NCBI RefSeq assembly: GCF_024171945.1
Contig: NZ_JAMTCR010000002.1
Span: forward strand, 1,488,001-1,552,000
Source of the DNA: Actinokineospora globicatena
GTDB lineage: Bacteria > Actinomycetota > Actinomycetes > Mycobacteriales > Pseudonocardiaceae
DNA: 64,000 nucleotides
Direction of reading: 5' to 3'
The position numbers were made by a program, and so were the translations under genes. Shown piece by piece: positions 1 through 9,008 of the stretch; within the stretch, counting starts at the first letter, position 1; each line of letters opens with the position of its first letter. The notes below the pieces were generated by a model that ran no database searches, was not told the DNA's origin, and was given only the letters and a program-made list of their open reading frames with translations.

Positions 1-312
1 ACCGAGCAGTCGATGCTGTGGCGGATCAAGCGGCACACCAACGACGAACTGCGCCAGCGCTTCGTGGACATGTCGGTGCCCCAGGCGGCGAAGCTGGGCG
101 TCACGCTGCCCGACCCGCACCTGGTGTGGAACGCCGAGCGCGGCCACCACGACTTCGGTGAGATCGACTGGACCGAGTTCTGGCAGGTCGTGAAGGGTGC
201 CGGTCCGTGCAACGCGCAGCGGGTCGAGCACCGGCGCAAGGCGCACGAGGACGGCGCCTGGGTCCGCGAGGCGGCGACCGCGTACGCGCGCAAGAAGGAG
301 CAGGCGGCATGA
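1..312 (+). CDS. paaA: Phenylacetyl-CoA 1,2-epoxidase subunit PaaA, 3' part
   Basis: PaaA is the di-iron catalytic subunit of the PaaABCDE epoxidase, which makes the ring 1,2-epoxide of phenylacetyl-CoA in aerobic phenylacetate degradation. The window opens inside the gene: the frame is open from base 1 and no start is present. About 103 C-terminal residues are visible, with stretches typical of the PaaA tail ([36 protein letters not shown]). The iron ligands lie upstream, outside the window. The stop shares bases with the paaB start (ATGA), so translation is probably coupled. Identification rests on this tail plus the unbroken paaBCDE order behind it. Confidence 0.93.
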   Translation, partial: TEQSMLWRIKRHTNDELRQRFVDMSVPQAAKLGVTLPDPHLVWNAERGHHDFGEIDWTEFWQVVKGAGPCNAQRVEHRRKAHEDGAWVREAATAYARKKEQAA

Positions 313-596
313 CCAGGTCTTCGTGGCCCCTCTACGAGGTGTTCGTGCGCGGCAAGCGCGGCCTCAACCACGTCCACGTGGGCTCGCTGCACGCCCCTGA
401 CGACGAGATGGCGCTGCGCAACGCGCGCGACCTCTACACCCGGCGCAACGAGGGCGTGAGCATCTGGGTCGTGAAGGCCGAGGCCATCACCGCCTCCAGC
501 CCGGACGAGAAGGACCCGTTCTTCGCCCCCAGCGGCGACAAGGTCTACCGCCACCCCACGTTCTACGCCATCCCCGAGGACGTCCCGCACCTCTAG
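309..596 (+). CDS. paaB: Phenylacetyl-CoA 1,2-epoxidase subunit PaaB
   Basis: A 95-residue protein, the usual size for PaaB, the small subunit that bridges PaaAC heterodimers in the epoxidase. The start is the ATG at 309, which overlaps the paaA stop by four bases. An in-frame ATG further upstream (207) would run deep into paaA and is rejected. Recognisable stretches are [20 protein letters not shown] near the N-terminus and [15 protein letters not shown], followed by SIWVVKA; both are conserved in PaaB. It lies between paaA and paaC in one transcript. Nothing is odd about it. Confidence 0.95.
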   Translation: MTRSSWPLYEVFVRGKRGLNHVHVGSLHAPDDEMALRNARDLYTRRNEGVSIWVVKAEAITASSPDEKDPFFAPSGDKVYRHPTFYAIPEDVPHL

Positions 597-608
597 AACG
601 GACCCGCC

Positions 609-1493
609 ATGGATAACGCCTACGACGGCCTTACCGACGCGGGCGAGGAGAAGCACTGGGCGTTCGGCACCGGCTTCACCGCAGCTCTCGCCGGGGTCGG
701 CCGCGACATCCCCGCCGTCGACCGCGACAGCCTCACCGCGTACTGCCTGATGCTCGGCGACGACGCGCTCGTCTACTCGCAGCGCCTCGCCGAGTGGTGC
801 TCGCGCGCGCCCGAGCTGGAGGAGGACGTCGCGCTGGCCAACATCGCGCTCGACCTGCTAGGCCAGGCCAGGTTGCTGCTCTCCCGGGCGGCCGAGGTCG
901 AAGACGCCGGGCGCGACGAGGACGCGTTGGCCTACCTGCGCGACGAGCGGCAGTTCCGCAACGTCCGGCTGGTCGAGCTCGACTGCGGTCCCGGGCCCGG
1001 CGGCGACTTCGGCACCACGATCGCCCGGCTGCTGGTGTTCTCGACCTGGCGGCTAGCGGTGTTCCAGCGGCTGGTCGGTTCGGCCGACCCGGTGCTCGCC
1101 GCCGTCGCGGCCAAGGGCGTCAAGGAGCTGGCCTACCACCGCGACCACGCCGCCCAGTGGGTGCTGCGGCTCGCGGGTGGCACCGAGTACTCCCGGGAGC
1201 GGATCGTCGCCGGGCTGGACAAGGTGTGGGCGTTCACCGAGGAGCTGTTCGCCACCCACCCGATCGAGGCGGAGTTGGACGGGGTCGCGGTCGACCCCGC
1301 CGCCGCCCGCGCCGAGTTCGACCAGGTCATCGACACCGTGCTGTCCGCCGCCGGCCTGGAACGGCCGCGGACCACGCAGGTCGCGGCGCTCGCCGGTCAG
1401 GCCGGGCGCGACGGCATCCACACCGAGGCCATGGGCTACCTGCTGGCCGAGCTGCAGCACATCGCCCGGTCGATGCCAGGAGCGGTCTGGTGA
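609..1493 (+). CDS. paaC: Phenylacetyl-CoA 1,2-epoxidase subunit PaaC
   Basis: A 294-residue ferritin-like structural subunit that pairs with catalytic PaaA. It keeps the four-helix-bundle character (LGDDALVYSQRLAEWCSRAPELEED, IALDLLGQARLLL, ELAYHRDHAAQWVLRLAGGT), with a C-terminal EAMGYLLAELQHIARSMPGA close to the PaaC consensus. The ATG lies 12 bases after the paaB stop. The first 40 or so residues (DAGEEKHWAFGTGFTAALAG) are a slightly longer leader than in Escherichia coli PaaC. The stop overlaps the GTG of paaD. Confidence 0.95.
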   Translation: MDNAYDGLTDAGEEKHWAFGTGFTAALAGVGRDIPAVDRDSLTAYCLMLGDDALVYSQRLAEWCSRAPELEEDVALANIALDLLGQARLLLSRAAEVEDAGRDEDALAYLRDERQFRNVRLVELDCGPGPGGDFGTTIARLLVFSTWRLAVFQRLVGSADPVLAAVAAKGVKELAYHRDHAAQWVLRLAGGTEYSRERIVAGLDKVWAFTEELFATHPIEAELDGVAVDPAAARAEFDQVIDTVLSAAGLERPRTTQVAALAGQAGRDGIHTEAMGYLLAELQHIARSMPGAVW

Positions 1494-1978
1494 GCGCCCG
1501 CCAAGTCGCCGAGCAGGTGCTCGACCCCGAGCTCCCGGTGCTGACCCTCGCCGACCTCGGGGTGCTGCGCGACGTGCGCGAGGACGACGGCCGGGTCACC
1601 GTGACGATCACCCCGACCTACTCCGGCTGCCCCGCGATGGACGAGATGCGCGCCGACCTTGTCGACCAGCTGACCGCCGCCGGGTACGCCGACGTCGAGG
1701 TCAGGACGGTCCTGCACCCCGCGTGGACCACCGACTGGATCAGCGAGGACGGCCTGCGCAAGCTCGCCGACCACGGCATCGCGCCGCCCCAGCGGATCGG
1801 GCCGCGCGCGGTCGGGCCGGTGCCGCTGAACCTGGAACCGCCGTCGCGGCGGGTGCCGTGCCCGCGCTGCGGGTCCGCCCGCACCACCGAGCTGTCCCGC
1901 TTCGGCTCCACCGCCTGCAAGGCCCTGCGGCGCTGCGAGGACTGCCGGGAACCGTTCGAGCAGATCAAGGAACTGTGA
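1490..1978 (+). CDS. paaD: Phenylacetate epoxidase assembly protein PaaD
   Basis: A 162-residue MIP18/DUF59-family protein, thought to help assemble or insert Fe-S or Fe centres in the epoxidase. The N-terminal two thirds carry the DUF59 signature (LDPELPVLTLADLGVLRDV, then TPTYSGCPAM). The last 45 residues hold a small zinc-ribbon-like CPRCGS ... CKALRRCEDC array typical of PaaD (PaaJ). The start is the GTG at 1490, which overlaps the paaC stop by four bases. The stop in turn overlaps the GTG of paaE. Confidence 0.94.
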   Translation: MSARQVAEQVLDPELPVLTLADLGVLRDVREDDGRVTVTITPTYSGCPAMDEMRADLVDQLTAAGYADVEVRTVLHPAWTTDWISEDGLRKLADHGIAPPQRIGPRAVGPVPLNLEPPSRRVPCPRCGSARTTELSRFGSTACKALRRCEDCREPFEQIKEL

Positions 1979-3033
1979 CCGTGCGCGCCTTCCACCCCCT
2001 CCCGGTCGCCCGCGTCGACCGGCTCTGCGACGACGCGGTCGCGATCACCTTCGCCGTGCCCGCCGACCTCGGCGAGCGGTTCGCGTTCAAGGCCGGCCAG
2101 TACCTGACGCTGCGCCAGGACGTCGACGGCCGCGAGGAACGCCGGTCGTACTCGATCTGCGCCCCGGTCGGCGCCGCGCCGCGCATCGGCGTGCGCCGGG
2201 TCGAGGGCGGGCTGTTCTCCGCGCACCTGGTCGACTCGCTCAAGGCGGGCGACACCCTGGACGTCCTGCCGCCGCTCGGCGCGTTCACGCCGGTCGTCGA
2301 GCCGGGCAGCCACCACGGCCTGGTCGCCGCCGGGTCGGGCATCACGCCGGTGCTGTCGATCGCGGCCACCGTGCTCGCCGACCCGACCACCCGGGTCACG
2401 CTGCTCTACGGCAACCGCCGCAGCGACACGGTGATGTTCGCCGAGGACCTCGCCGACCTCAAGGACCGCTACCCGAGCAGGCTGCAGCTCGTGCACGTGC
2501 TCTCCCGGGAACCGGGCGACGTGGAGCTGTTCTCCGGCAGGCTCGACGCGGCCCGGCTCGGCTCGTTGTTCGACCGGGTGGTGCCCGCCCAGGACGTCGA
2601 CCACTGGTGGCTGTGCGGCCCGTTCGGGCTGGTCCAGGACGCGCACGCGTTACTGACCGCCCGGGGCGTGCCCGCCGAGCGCCTGCACCGCGAGCTGTTC
2701 TACGTCGACGAGCCGCCGCCGGAGCCCAAGCGGGTCGAGGAGGGCGTCGACGGGCCAACGTCGGCGGTGACGGTGATCCTCGACGGCCGGGAGACGACGC
2801 TGTCGCTGCCCTACGACGAGCCGATCCTCGACGCCGCCCAGCGCGTCCGCGCCGACCTGCCGTTCGCCTGCCGCGGCGGGGTGTGCGGCACCTGCCGGGC
2901 GAAGGTGGTCACCGGTGAGGTCCGGATGCGCCGCAACTACGCGCTGGAGCAGCACGAGGTCGACGCGGGGTTCGTGTTGACCTGTCAGGGTTTGCCGGAA
3001 AGCGCGGCTGTCACGGTGGACTTCGACGCGTAG
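1975..3033 (+). CDS. paaE: Phenylacetyl-CoA epoxidase reductase PaaE
   Basis: A 352-residue ferredoxin-NADP reductase/ferredoxin fusion that feeds electrons from NADPH to the PaaAC di-iron centre. The FAD domain has RRSYSIC (around residue 60), the nucleotide domain has AGSGITPVLS and LLYGNRR, and the C-terminal plant-type ferredoxin domain has the 2Fe-2S ligands C-RGGV-C-GT-C plus a last Cys in VLTCQGLP. The start is the GTG at 1975, overlapping the paaD stop; a second GTG at 1981 is an alternative. It is the last visible paa gene, with 9 bases before the next ORF. Confidence 0.95.
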   Translation: MTVRAFHPLPVARVDRLCDDAVAITFAVPADLGERFAFKAGQYLTLRQDVDGREERRSYSICAPVGAAPRIGVRRVEGGLFSAHLVDSLKAGDTLDVLPPLGAFTPVVEPGSHHGLVAAGSGITPVLSIAATVLADPTTRVTLLYGNRRSDTVMFAEDLADLKDRYPSRLQLVHVLSREPGDVELFSGRLDAARLGSLFDRVVPAQDVDHWWLCGPFGLVQDAHALLTARGVPAERLHRELFYVDEPPPEPKRVEEGVDGPTSAVTVILDGRETTLSLPYDEPILDAAQRVRADLPFACRGGVCGTCRAKVVTGEVRMRRNYALEQHEVDAGFVLTCQGLPESAAVTVDFDA

Positions 3034-3042
3034 TTTGGTGCC

Positions 3043-3939
3043 GTGCGCACTCGTCGGGGTCCCGAGCTCGACGTCGGCCCTGGTCGGACCGCGGACGGCC
3101 ACCGGGTGGAGCTCCTCGCCGACCTGACCGGGCCCGACCCGGTGCCCGGCGCCGAGGGCGTCGGCCTGGTCCGGACCGAGTTCCTGTTCGTCGGCCGGTC
3201 CCGCCCGCCCGCGGTGCACGAGCAGCAGGCCGCGTACCGGGAGGTGCTGGCGCCGCTGGTCGGCCGCAAGGTCGTCGTCCGCACCCTGGACGCCGACACG
3301 CCGATCCCGTACGCGGGGACCGGCTCCGCGCTGGGCGTGCGCGGCTTCCGCATCTCCCGCGCCCGCCCCGACCTGCTGCGCGACCAACTGGAGGCGTTGG
3401 CCCGCGCGGCCGCCGACACCGGTACCACGCCCTGGGTGGTCGCCCCGATGATCACCACCGCGACCGAGGCCGCCGCGTTCGCCGCCGCCGTCCGGGACCA
3501 CGGCCTCACCACGGCGGGCGCCGTGGTCGACGTCCCGGCCGCCGCCCTCCGCGCCGCGGACATCGCCGCCGAGGTCGACTTCCTCACCATCGGCTGCGAC
3601 GACCTCGCCCAGCACACCTTCGCCGCCGACCGGCACCGGCCAGACCTGGCGGATCTCACCGACCCGTGGCAACCGGCGTTGCTCGACCTGATCGCAGGCG
3701 TCGCGGCCATCCCGAAACCTGTGGCGATCTGTGGCGAGGCGGCGGCTGATCCGTTGCTGGCCTTGGTGTTCACCGGCATGGGTGTCGACACCCTGGTCAT
3801 GCCGCCGGTAAGCCTGCCTGCCGTCCGCACCATCCTCGCCGCGCACACTCTTAGCGCGTGCCGCGAACTTGCTGCCGCTGTCCGCCGCGCCACTACTCCG
3901 GCCGAGGCCAGAGCGGCAGCGCGCTGGTTGGTCAGCTGA
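3043..3939 (+). CDS. PEP-utilising TIM-barrel protein, enzyme I C-domain-like
   Basis: A 298-residue protein matching only the C-terminal PEP-binding barrel of PTS enzyme I / PEP-utilising enzymes. It has GVGLVRTEFLF (the conserved Arg of the barrel), RTLDAD, LGVRGFR and the AICGEAAADP loop carrying the catalytic Cys. The N-terminal phospho-His swivelling domain is absent, and the usual GGDK after RTLD is replaced by ADTPIP. It may therefore be a degenerate or repurposed PEP-binding protein, not a functional PtsI. The GTG start lies 9 bases after paaE, so cotranscription with the paa operon is possible. Its 3' end overlaps the convergent hydrolase by 8 bases. Confidence 0.75.
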   Translation: MRTRRGPELDVGPGRTADGHRVELLADLTGPDPVPGAEGVGLVRTEFLFVGRSRPPAVHEQQAAYREVLAPLVGRKVVVRTLDADTPIPYAGTGSALGVRGFRISRARPDLLRDQLEALARAAADTGTTPWVVAPMITTATEAAAFAAAVRDHGLTTAGAVVDVPAAALRAADIAAEVDFLTIGCDDLAQHTFAADRHRPDLADLTDPWQPALLDLIAGVAAIPKPVAICGEAAADPLLALVFTGMGVDTLVMPPVSLPAVRTILAAHTLSACRELAAAVRRATTPAEARAAARWLVS

Positions 3940-4672
3940 AGAACCGCACCAGTTCCGGCGCTAGAACCCGGATGTCGACGTTGTGGGTCTGGTCCGGCAG
4001 GGACACCTTGGTCGCGTTGGGAACCGCCTCGGCCACACTCTTAGCGGCGTCGCGCAAGAAGGGCGGACTAGCGTCACCGTCGACCACCAGGACTGGAATC
4101 TCCAGCGCCGCCAACGCATCGGTCGATCCGCGCGCGACGATCCTCGCGTCGTAAGACAGCGTGTGCGCGAGACCAAGCAGGTAGGGCCACGCAGGCCCTT
4201 GCCGCATCCCGTCGATCTCCTGCGGCGGCATCCCGGTCGTAGCCAGGAACGCCTCCACCGCCTCCTCCCGACTCCGCCGAGCCTGAGCCTCCGCGAACTC
4301 CTCCGACGGATCATCGTTGAACGGCGGCTCATACACAGCGACCCGGCTGATACCAAGCCCCTGCAACGCCGCCAACAACACCAAGATCCCACCGGACGAC
4401 ATCCCGTAGACAACGCTACCGCCCACAGACTCAAGCACCGCCGCCAAGTCCTCGATCTCCCGCTCAACGGCATAGGGCTGCGTGTCGGAGCTATCCCCAC
4501 GCCCTCGCCTGTCGTAAGAGACAGCGCTCAGCCCCGCCTCCGCCAGCAGCCCGCCCAGGTCCGCCGTGGAGTTCCGGTCGTTGAAAGCGCCCCCCACCAA
4601 GACAACCGGAACCCCGCTCCCTACAACCTCGACCGCGATCCCCGTCCCATCCGCCGACGTGACTGCCCGCAT
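3932..4672 (-). CDS. Alpha/beta hydrolase
   Basis: A 246-residue alpha/beta-hydrolase-fold protein, probably cytosolic. The oxyanion region is VVLVGGAFNDR, then SYDRRGRGDSS, and the nucleophile elbow is YGMSSGG (nucleophile Ser in GMSSG). A late Asp in VVDGDAS and a His in DQTHNVD fit the catalytic triad order. The start chosen is the ATG at 4672, preceded by a GAGG-containing site. An upstream in-frame ATG (4828) would add 52 residues that do not look like the fold. Substrate is unknown. It is convergent with the enzyme-I-like gene. Confidence 0.8.
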   Translation of the reverse strand: MRAVTSADGTGIAVEVVGSGVPVVLVGGAFNDRNSTADLGGLLAEAGLSAVSYDRRGRGDSSDTQPYAVEREIEDLAAVLESVGGSVVYGMSSGGILVLLAALQGLGISRVAVYEPPFNDDPSEEFAEAQARRSREEAVEAFLATTGMPPQEIDGMRQGPAWPYLLGLAHTLSYDARIVARGSTDALAALEIPVLVVDGDASPPFLRDAAKSVAEAVPNATKVSLPDQTHNVDIRVLAPELVRFFS

Positions 4673-4806
4673 CCACCTCACCCATCCCCTCGAGACCTGT
4701 CCCTGGCCCCCAGCATCCTCCCGCCCATCTCCCGGCTCGACCACCCCACACGCCGCAACTGTCGCATGTGGATCACAGGCCACCGGGGCGGCAAGGGGAA
4801 ATCGGG

Positions 4807-5637
4807 TCAGACAGCGGTCTCCTGCCACCAGGACAACACCGTCTCCGCGACCCCAGGCGCGGCGACAAGTAGTCCGTCCACAGGCAACGGTGCGTCCTCA
4901 CCACGGCGGTCGAGCACCAGCGCGCCCGATTCCAGTGCCAATGCGACAGCTCCAGCAACGTCCCACTCGTGGTAGCTGTGTAGCACCGCTGCGGCCGCGT
5001 GGCCCAAAGCGACCTGTGCGACAGCAAGGGCGGCCGACCCCAGGACCCGGACGCCTGCGTGTGCGGCGGATGCGCGTTCGATGAACCCGCCCATGCCCGG
5101 CCACGGTCCGTTGCGCGCGAGTTCCGTGCACACGATCGTGCCCGCCGTCGACGTCCGGTCGGTCAGTTGCACGCGGACGCCGTTGGCGCGGGCGCCTCGT
5201 CCGCGCGCCGCCGCGTAGATCTGGCTGCGGTACGGGTCCGCGACCACACCGACGACGGGGCCTTCGGCGTCGACGAGGGCGAGGCTGTAGGCGCACCAGG
5301 GGACACCCGCGATGTAGTTGGCGGTGCCGTCGACCGGGTCGACCACCCAGCGGTACTCGGACTCGTCGGAGCCGAGGTCGGCGCCGAACTCCTCGCCGAC
5401 GACCGGGATGCCGGGGAACTCGGCGGTCAGGACCCGGCGGGTGTGCCGCTCCAGGATGCGGTCGGTGTCGGTCACCCAGTCGAACGGGGAGTCGAGCACC
5501 ACCGGTCGGGCGCCGCGGCCCGCGGTCGCGGTGATCACGTCGGTCGCGTCGTTGGCCAGCCGGCCCGCGACCTCCAAGGCCCGGGACAGCAGCCCCGGTT
5601 CCACCGGCTTGCGGGAGCGGGAGGACAAGAGCGTCAT
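4807..5637 (-). CDS. Inositol monophosphatase family protein
   Basis: A 276-residue Li+-sensitive, Mg2+-dependent phosphatase family member (inositol-1-phosphatase / histidinol-phosphatase HisN / CysQ type). The metal and substrate signatures are in order: DWVTDTD, GEEFGAD, WVVDPVDGTANYIAGVPW (metal Asp residues and DGT) and the C-terminal WDVAGAVALALESGA. Length is normal for the family. Actinobacterial members serve inositol or histidine synthesis and the sequence alone does not separate these. It is transcribed leftward, divergent from the mannosyltransferase gene. Confidence 0.88.
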   Translation of the reverse strand: MTLLSSRSRKPVEPGLLSRALEVAGRLANDATDVITATAGRGARPVVLDSPFDWVTDTDRILERHTRRVLTAEFPGIPVVGEEFGADLGSDESEYRWVVDPVDGTANYIAGVPWCAYSLALVDAEGPVVGVVADPYRSQIYAAARGRGARANGVRVQLTDRTSTAGTIVCTELARNGPWPGMGGFIERASAAHAGVRVLGSAALAVAQVALGHAAAAVLHSYHEWDVAGAVALALESGALVLDRRGEDAPLPVDGLLVAAPGVAETVLSWWQETAV

Positions 5638-5784
5638 GCCAACCTAGAGTGACCACACCGTGTGGCCGGGGCGCGTCCGGAACATGAAAAGCCGGGTAGC
5701 GCCAGGCCAAGGTTGGTCGTTCCGGCGGTACCCACCCGCTGTTCCGGTGTCGTTCGCCGCGCTGTCACGCGGTCGACCACCCCG

Positions 5785-6930
5785 ATGACGGCACGGGGTG
5801 CGACGGTCGCACCCGTGCGCGTCGCCATCGTGACCGAGAGCTTCCTGCCCCAGGTGAACGGCGTCACCAACTCCGTCCTGCGGGTGCTCGAACACCTCAA
5901 CCAGCGCGGGCACCGGGCGATGGTCATCGCGCCGGGGCCCGGGCCGGACCGCCACCTGGGCGTCGACGTCGTCCGGGTCAGGGCGGTCGACCTCCCGGTG
6001 ATCACCTCGCTGCCGATCGGGCTGCCCACCCCCAAGGTGCTGACCGACCTCGCCGAGTTCGACCCGGACGTGGTGCACCTGGCGTCACCCTTCGTGCTCG
6101 GCGCGGGCGGGTTGTGGGCGGCGAAGCGGCTCGGGGTGCCGACCGTGGCGGTCTACCAGACCGATGTCGCCGGGTTCGCCGCGTCCTACGGCCTGAGCCG
6201 GGGGTCGCGCGCGGCGTGGCGGTGGATCCGCAGGCTGCACTCCGGCGCCGACCGGACCCTGGCGCCGTCGTCGGCCGCGGTGGCCGACCTGACCGGGCAC
6301 GGCGTTCCCCGGGTGCACCGGTGGGCGCGCGGTGTCGACATCCGCCGGTTCGCGCCCGAGCACGTCGACCGGTCGTTGCGGTCCCAGCTAGCGCCCAACG
6401 GTGAGCTGCTCGTCGGTTACGTGGGCAGGCTCGCGCCGGAGAAGCGTGTGGAGCATCTAGCCGCGCTCGACGCGTTGCCTGGTGTGCGCGTGGTGGTCGT
6501 AGGCGACGGGCCGGACTCGAAGGTGCTGCGGGAGCGGATGCCCAACGCGGCGTTCCTGGGCTTCCGCGACGGCGCTGACTTGGCCGCCGCTTATGCCAGC
6601 CTGGACGTGTTTGTGCACACGGGCCCGCACGAGACGTTCTGCCAGGCAGTGCAAGAGGCTATGGCGTCCGGATTGCCGGTAGTCGCGCCGGACGCTGGTG
6701 GGCCGCGTGATCTCGTGGACCACGGTCGTACTGGGTTCTTGCTCGACCCGGACCACTTCGCCGAGCAGTTGGTACCTGTCGTAGACAGGCTTACCGACGC
6801 GTTGTTGCGCCGTCGGATGGGGGCGGCAGGCAGGGCGGCGGTGCTCGGTAGAACCTGGAGCGCGGTGTGCGAGGAACTCCTCGGCCACTACGACGCGGTC
6901 GCGCTGGGAAGAAGGTCGAAGGCCGCGTAA
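5785..6930 (+). CDS. mgtA: GT4 glycosyltransferase, MgtA-like alpha-mannosyltransferase
   Basis: A 381-residue GT-B glycosyltransferase of family 4. It is most like the GDP-mannose-dependent MgtA/PimB-type enzymes that add mannose to glycolipids at the inner face of the membrane. The N-terminal Rossmann half begins [20 protein letters not shown]. The C-terminal donor half has [25 protein letters not shown] and the EX7E region [21 protein letters not shown]. The ATG at 5785 is used; a GTG at 5815 starting exactly at VRVAIV is equally plausible and neither has a strong Shine-Dalgarno. The order mgtA - GT4 - menG matches other mycolata/pseudonocardial genomes. Confidence 0.83.
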   Translation: MTARGATVAPVRVAIVTESFLPQVNGVTNSVLRVLEHLNQRGHRAMVIAPGPGPDRHLGVDVVRVRAVDLPVITSLPIGLPTPKVLTDLAEFDPDVVHLASPFVLGAGGLWAAKRLGVPTVAVYQTDVAGFAASYGLSRGSRAAWRWIRRLHSGADRTLAPSSAAVADLTGHGVPRVHRWARGVDIRRFAPEHVDRSLRSQLAPNGELLVGYVGRLAPEKRVEHLAALDALPGVRVVVVGDGPDSKVLRERMPNAAFLGFRDGADLAAAYASLDVFVHTGPHETFCQAVQEAMASGLPVVAPDAGGPRDLVDHGRTGFLLDPDHFAEQLVPVVDRLTDALLRRRMGAAGRAAVLGRTWSAVCEELLGHYDAVALGRRSKAA

Positions 6931-6933
6931 GCC

Positions 6934-8043
6934 ATGCGGATCGTGCAGCTCGCCAACTTCTATGGCCCACGCTCGGGCGGACTGCGCACCGCATTGCACC
7001 ACCTCGGCGCGGGCTATGTGGCCTGCGGACACGAGGTTGTTCTAGTCGTGCCTGGTAGACGTACCGGTGATGAGTTGCTGCAAAGTGGAGTTCGCCGGAT
7101 AACCCTGCCTGCTCCGCACATTCCCGGCACCGGTGGCTATAGAGCCGTCGACCCACTTCGGGTGTCGGCGCTCTTGTCCAGGCTGAAGCCAGACCGTCTA
7201 GAGGTGTCAGACAGGCTTACCTTGCGCGGCATGGGGCGTTGGGCTGCCGAGCGCGGGATCCCGAGTGTCGTCATCTCCCACGAGCGCCTAGACCGGCTCT
7301 TGCAGCAGTTTCTGCTATCTGGCGTGGTGGCCCGGTCCGTCGCCGATGCCGCAAACCGACGGATGGCGGACAACTACGACACCGTCGTGTGCACTACCGG
7401 GTTCGCGCGCGCCGAGTTCGACCGCATCGGCGTGACCAACGTCGCCCGCGTACCGCTAGGCGTCGACCTGATCACGTTTACCCCCACTCGCCGAGACAGC
7501 ACTCTCCGCTCCGAACTCGCCATGGGTGCCGACGCGCTGTTAGTCCACTGCGGCCGCCTGTCACCTGAGAAGCACGTCGACCGCAGCATCGATACCCTCG
7601 CCGAGCTCCACGCCGCAGGGACCAAGGTCCGACTCGTAGTGGCGGGCGACGGGCCGAAGATGGCCTCGTTGCGCAGGCGTGCGGCAGGCCTACCTGTGAC
7701 GTTCCTCGGTTTCGTTGCCGACCGCGCAGACGTCGCCCGGCTGTTAGCCACCGCAGACGTCTCCCTCGCCCCTGGCCCGCACGAGACCTTCGGGCTCGCG
7801 GCTCTAGAGGCCCTCGCGTCCGGTACACCTGTCGTGGTCTCGGAGTCGTCAGCGCTACCGGAGATCGTCAGGCCAGGCTGTGGTCAAGCCGTATCCGATG
7901 ACGCGCCCGCGTTCGCCGGAGCTGTCGAGGGCCTCTTATCGGTGCCGGAACACGACCGGCGAGCGGCGGCACGGGCGCGCGCGGAGGAGTTCGATTGGCC
8001 CAGCTCCGTGCGGGGGATGCTCACCGCCATGAGCCTGGCATGA
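6934..8043 (+). CDS. GT4 family glycosyltransferase
   Basis: A 369-residue GT-B fold, family 4 glycosyltransferase, three bases after the preceding GT4 gene and certainly in the same operon. It begins MRIVQLANFYGPRSGGLRTA (nucleotide-sugar fold, GG loop). It carries the donor-domain signatures LVHCGRLSPEKHVDRS, VVAGDGPKM and GPHETFGLAALEALASGTPVVVSESSALPE. Donor and acceptor cannot be read from sequence. The neighbour suggests glycolipid (phosphatidylinositol mannoside or diacylglycerol-linked) mannosylation. It is a diverged paralogue of the preceding gene, not a recent duplicate. Confidence 0.85.
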   Translation: MRIVQLANFYGPRSGGLRTALHHLGAGYVACGHEVVLVVPGRRTGDELLQSGVRRITLPAPHIPGTGGYRAVDPLRVSALLSRLKPDRLEVSDRLTLRGMGRWAAERGIPSVVISHERLDRLLQQFLLSGVVARSVADAANRRMADNYDTVVCTTGFARAEFDRIGVTNVARVPLGVDLITFTPTRRDSTLRSELAMGADALLVHCGRLSPEKHVDRSIDTLAELHAAGTKVRLVVAGDGPKMASLRRRAAGLPVTFLGFVADRADVARLLATADVSLAPGPHETFGLAALEALASGTPVVVSESSALPEIVRPGCGQAVSDDAPAFAGAVEGLLSVPEHDRRAAARARAEEFDWPSSVRGMLTAMSLA

Positions 8044-8075
8044 CGCGATTGCACGGACCCTCGTAGTCTGCGCAC

Positions 8076-8768
8076 ATGATGGCCCGCGCCGGTTTGGACA
8101 AGGACCCCCGCGACATCGCCGTGATGTTCGACGGGGTCGCCAAGGGGTACGACCGCACCAACACGGTGATGACGATGGGCTTCGACCGCCGCTGGCGCGA
8201 GATCACCCGCCAGGTGCTCGACGCCGCGCCGGGGGAGAAGGTGCTCGACCTCGCCGCCGGGACCGCCGTGTCCACGGTGGAGTACGCCCGCTCCGGCGCC
8301 TGGTGCGTCGCGGCCGACTTCTCCCTGGAGATGCTGCGCGGGGGTGCCGACCGGGGGGTGCCCAGGGTCGCCGCCGACGCGTTCCACCTGCCGTTCGCCA
8401 CCGACGCCTTCGACGCGGTCACCGTGTCCTTCGGCCTGCGGAACATGAACGACACCGTCGCTGCCCTCACCGAGATGCGCCGCGTCGTCCGCCCCGGCGG
8501 CCGCCTGGTGATCTGCGAGGTCTCTCAACCGCCGCTGCGCCCGCTGCGTTGGCTCTACCGCAACACCGTGCTGCGCGGTCTGCCCCTGATCACCAAGCCG
8601 TTCTCGTCCAACAGCGAGGCCTACTCCTACCTCGCCGAGTCCATGCGCGACTGGCACGACCAGCGCGCCGTGGCCCAGCTCATCGCCACCGCGGGCTGGC
8701 GCGACGTCGAATGGCTCAACCTCACCTTCGGCGTCGTCGCCCTGCACCGAGCGATCAACCCGGCCTAG
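8076..8768 (+). CDS. menG: Demethylmenaquinone methyltransferase
   Basis: A 230-residue SAM-dependent methyltransferase of the UbiE/MenG family, catalysing the last ring methylation of menaquinone. The motifs are in order: [26 protein letters not shown] (SAM-binding motif I), [34 protein letters not shown] (the family signature) and the GVVALHRA tail. Two tandem ATGs (8076 and 8079) are possible starts. It lies 32 bases after the GT4 gene and probably belongs to that operon. Its product feeds the menaquinone pool used by the nuo complex encoded nearby. Confidence 0.93.
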   Translation: MMARAGLDKDPRDIAVMFDGVAKGYDRTNTVMTMGFDRRWREITRQVLDAAPGEKVLDLAAGTAVSTVEYARSGAWCVAADFSLEMLRGGADRGVPRVAADAFHLPFATDAFDAVTVSFGLRNMNDTVAALTEMRRVVRPGGRLVICEVSQPPLRPLRWLYRNTVLRGLPLITKPFSSNSEAYSYLAESMRDWHDQRAVAQLIATAGWRDVEWLNLTFGVVALHRAINPA

Positions 8769-8930
8769 CCCTCTCTCGCCGGCAATCCCCTCGAAGCCCC
8801 GAACGTCGGCACCAGGCGCCCACAAGCCGTCCCGCCGCTCCCGAAGCCCCGCTCAGCTCTCGGAGGCCCACCCCACGCCACCCCGGCGGCCGCGTCAGCC
8901 CGCTTCCGGAGGCCGTCCCCGCGACTCCCA

Positions 8931-8974
8931 GCCCCCACCCTCTCCGGGGGGCGTCCCCGATGCCAGTCTACCGG
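8931..8974 (-). repeat. Dispersed 44-bp intergenic element, copy 1
   Basis: Read on the minus strand it begins CCGGTAGACTGGC, has a short variable spacer, and ends in a 27-base block (minus strand, 8957 down to 8931). Both the first block and the 27-base block are identical to plus-strand positions 63864-63906. The block can fold (CCCCC ... GGGGG). The copies lie in opposite orientations in two different intergenic regions, and DnaA-box sequences lie within 60 bases of both. Confidence 0.75.
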
Positions 8975-9008
8975 GGGTGGGGGTCGGCGCGAAGGGGTCG
9001 CGGTTGCC

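Noticed and set aside
4673-4828. The longer N-terminus of the alpha/beta hydrolase
   Set aside because: The extra 52 residues show no fold-like features and the ATG at 4672 has its own ribosome site.
8957-9000. A PafBC-type damage promoter in copy 1 of the dispersed element
   Set aside because: The TAGACT hexamer is present but the upstream TTGTCRGTG half is not, and no gene lies downstream on that strand for several kilobases.
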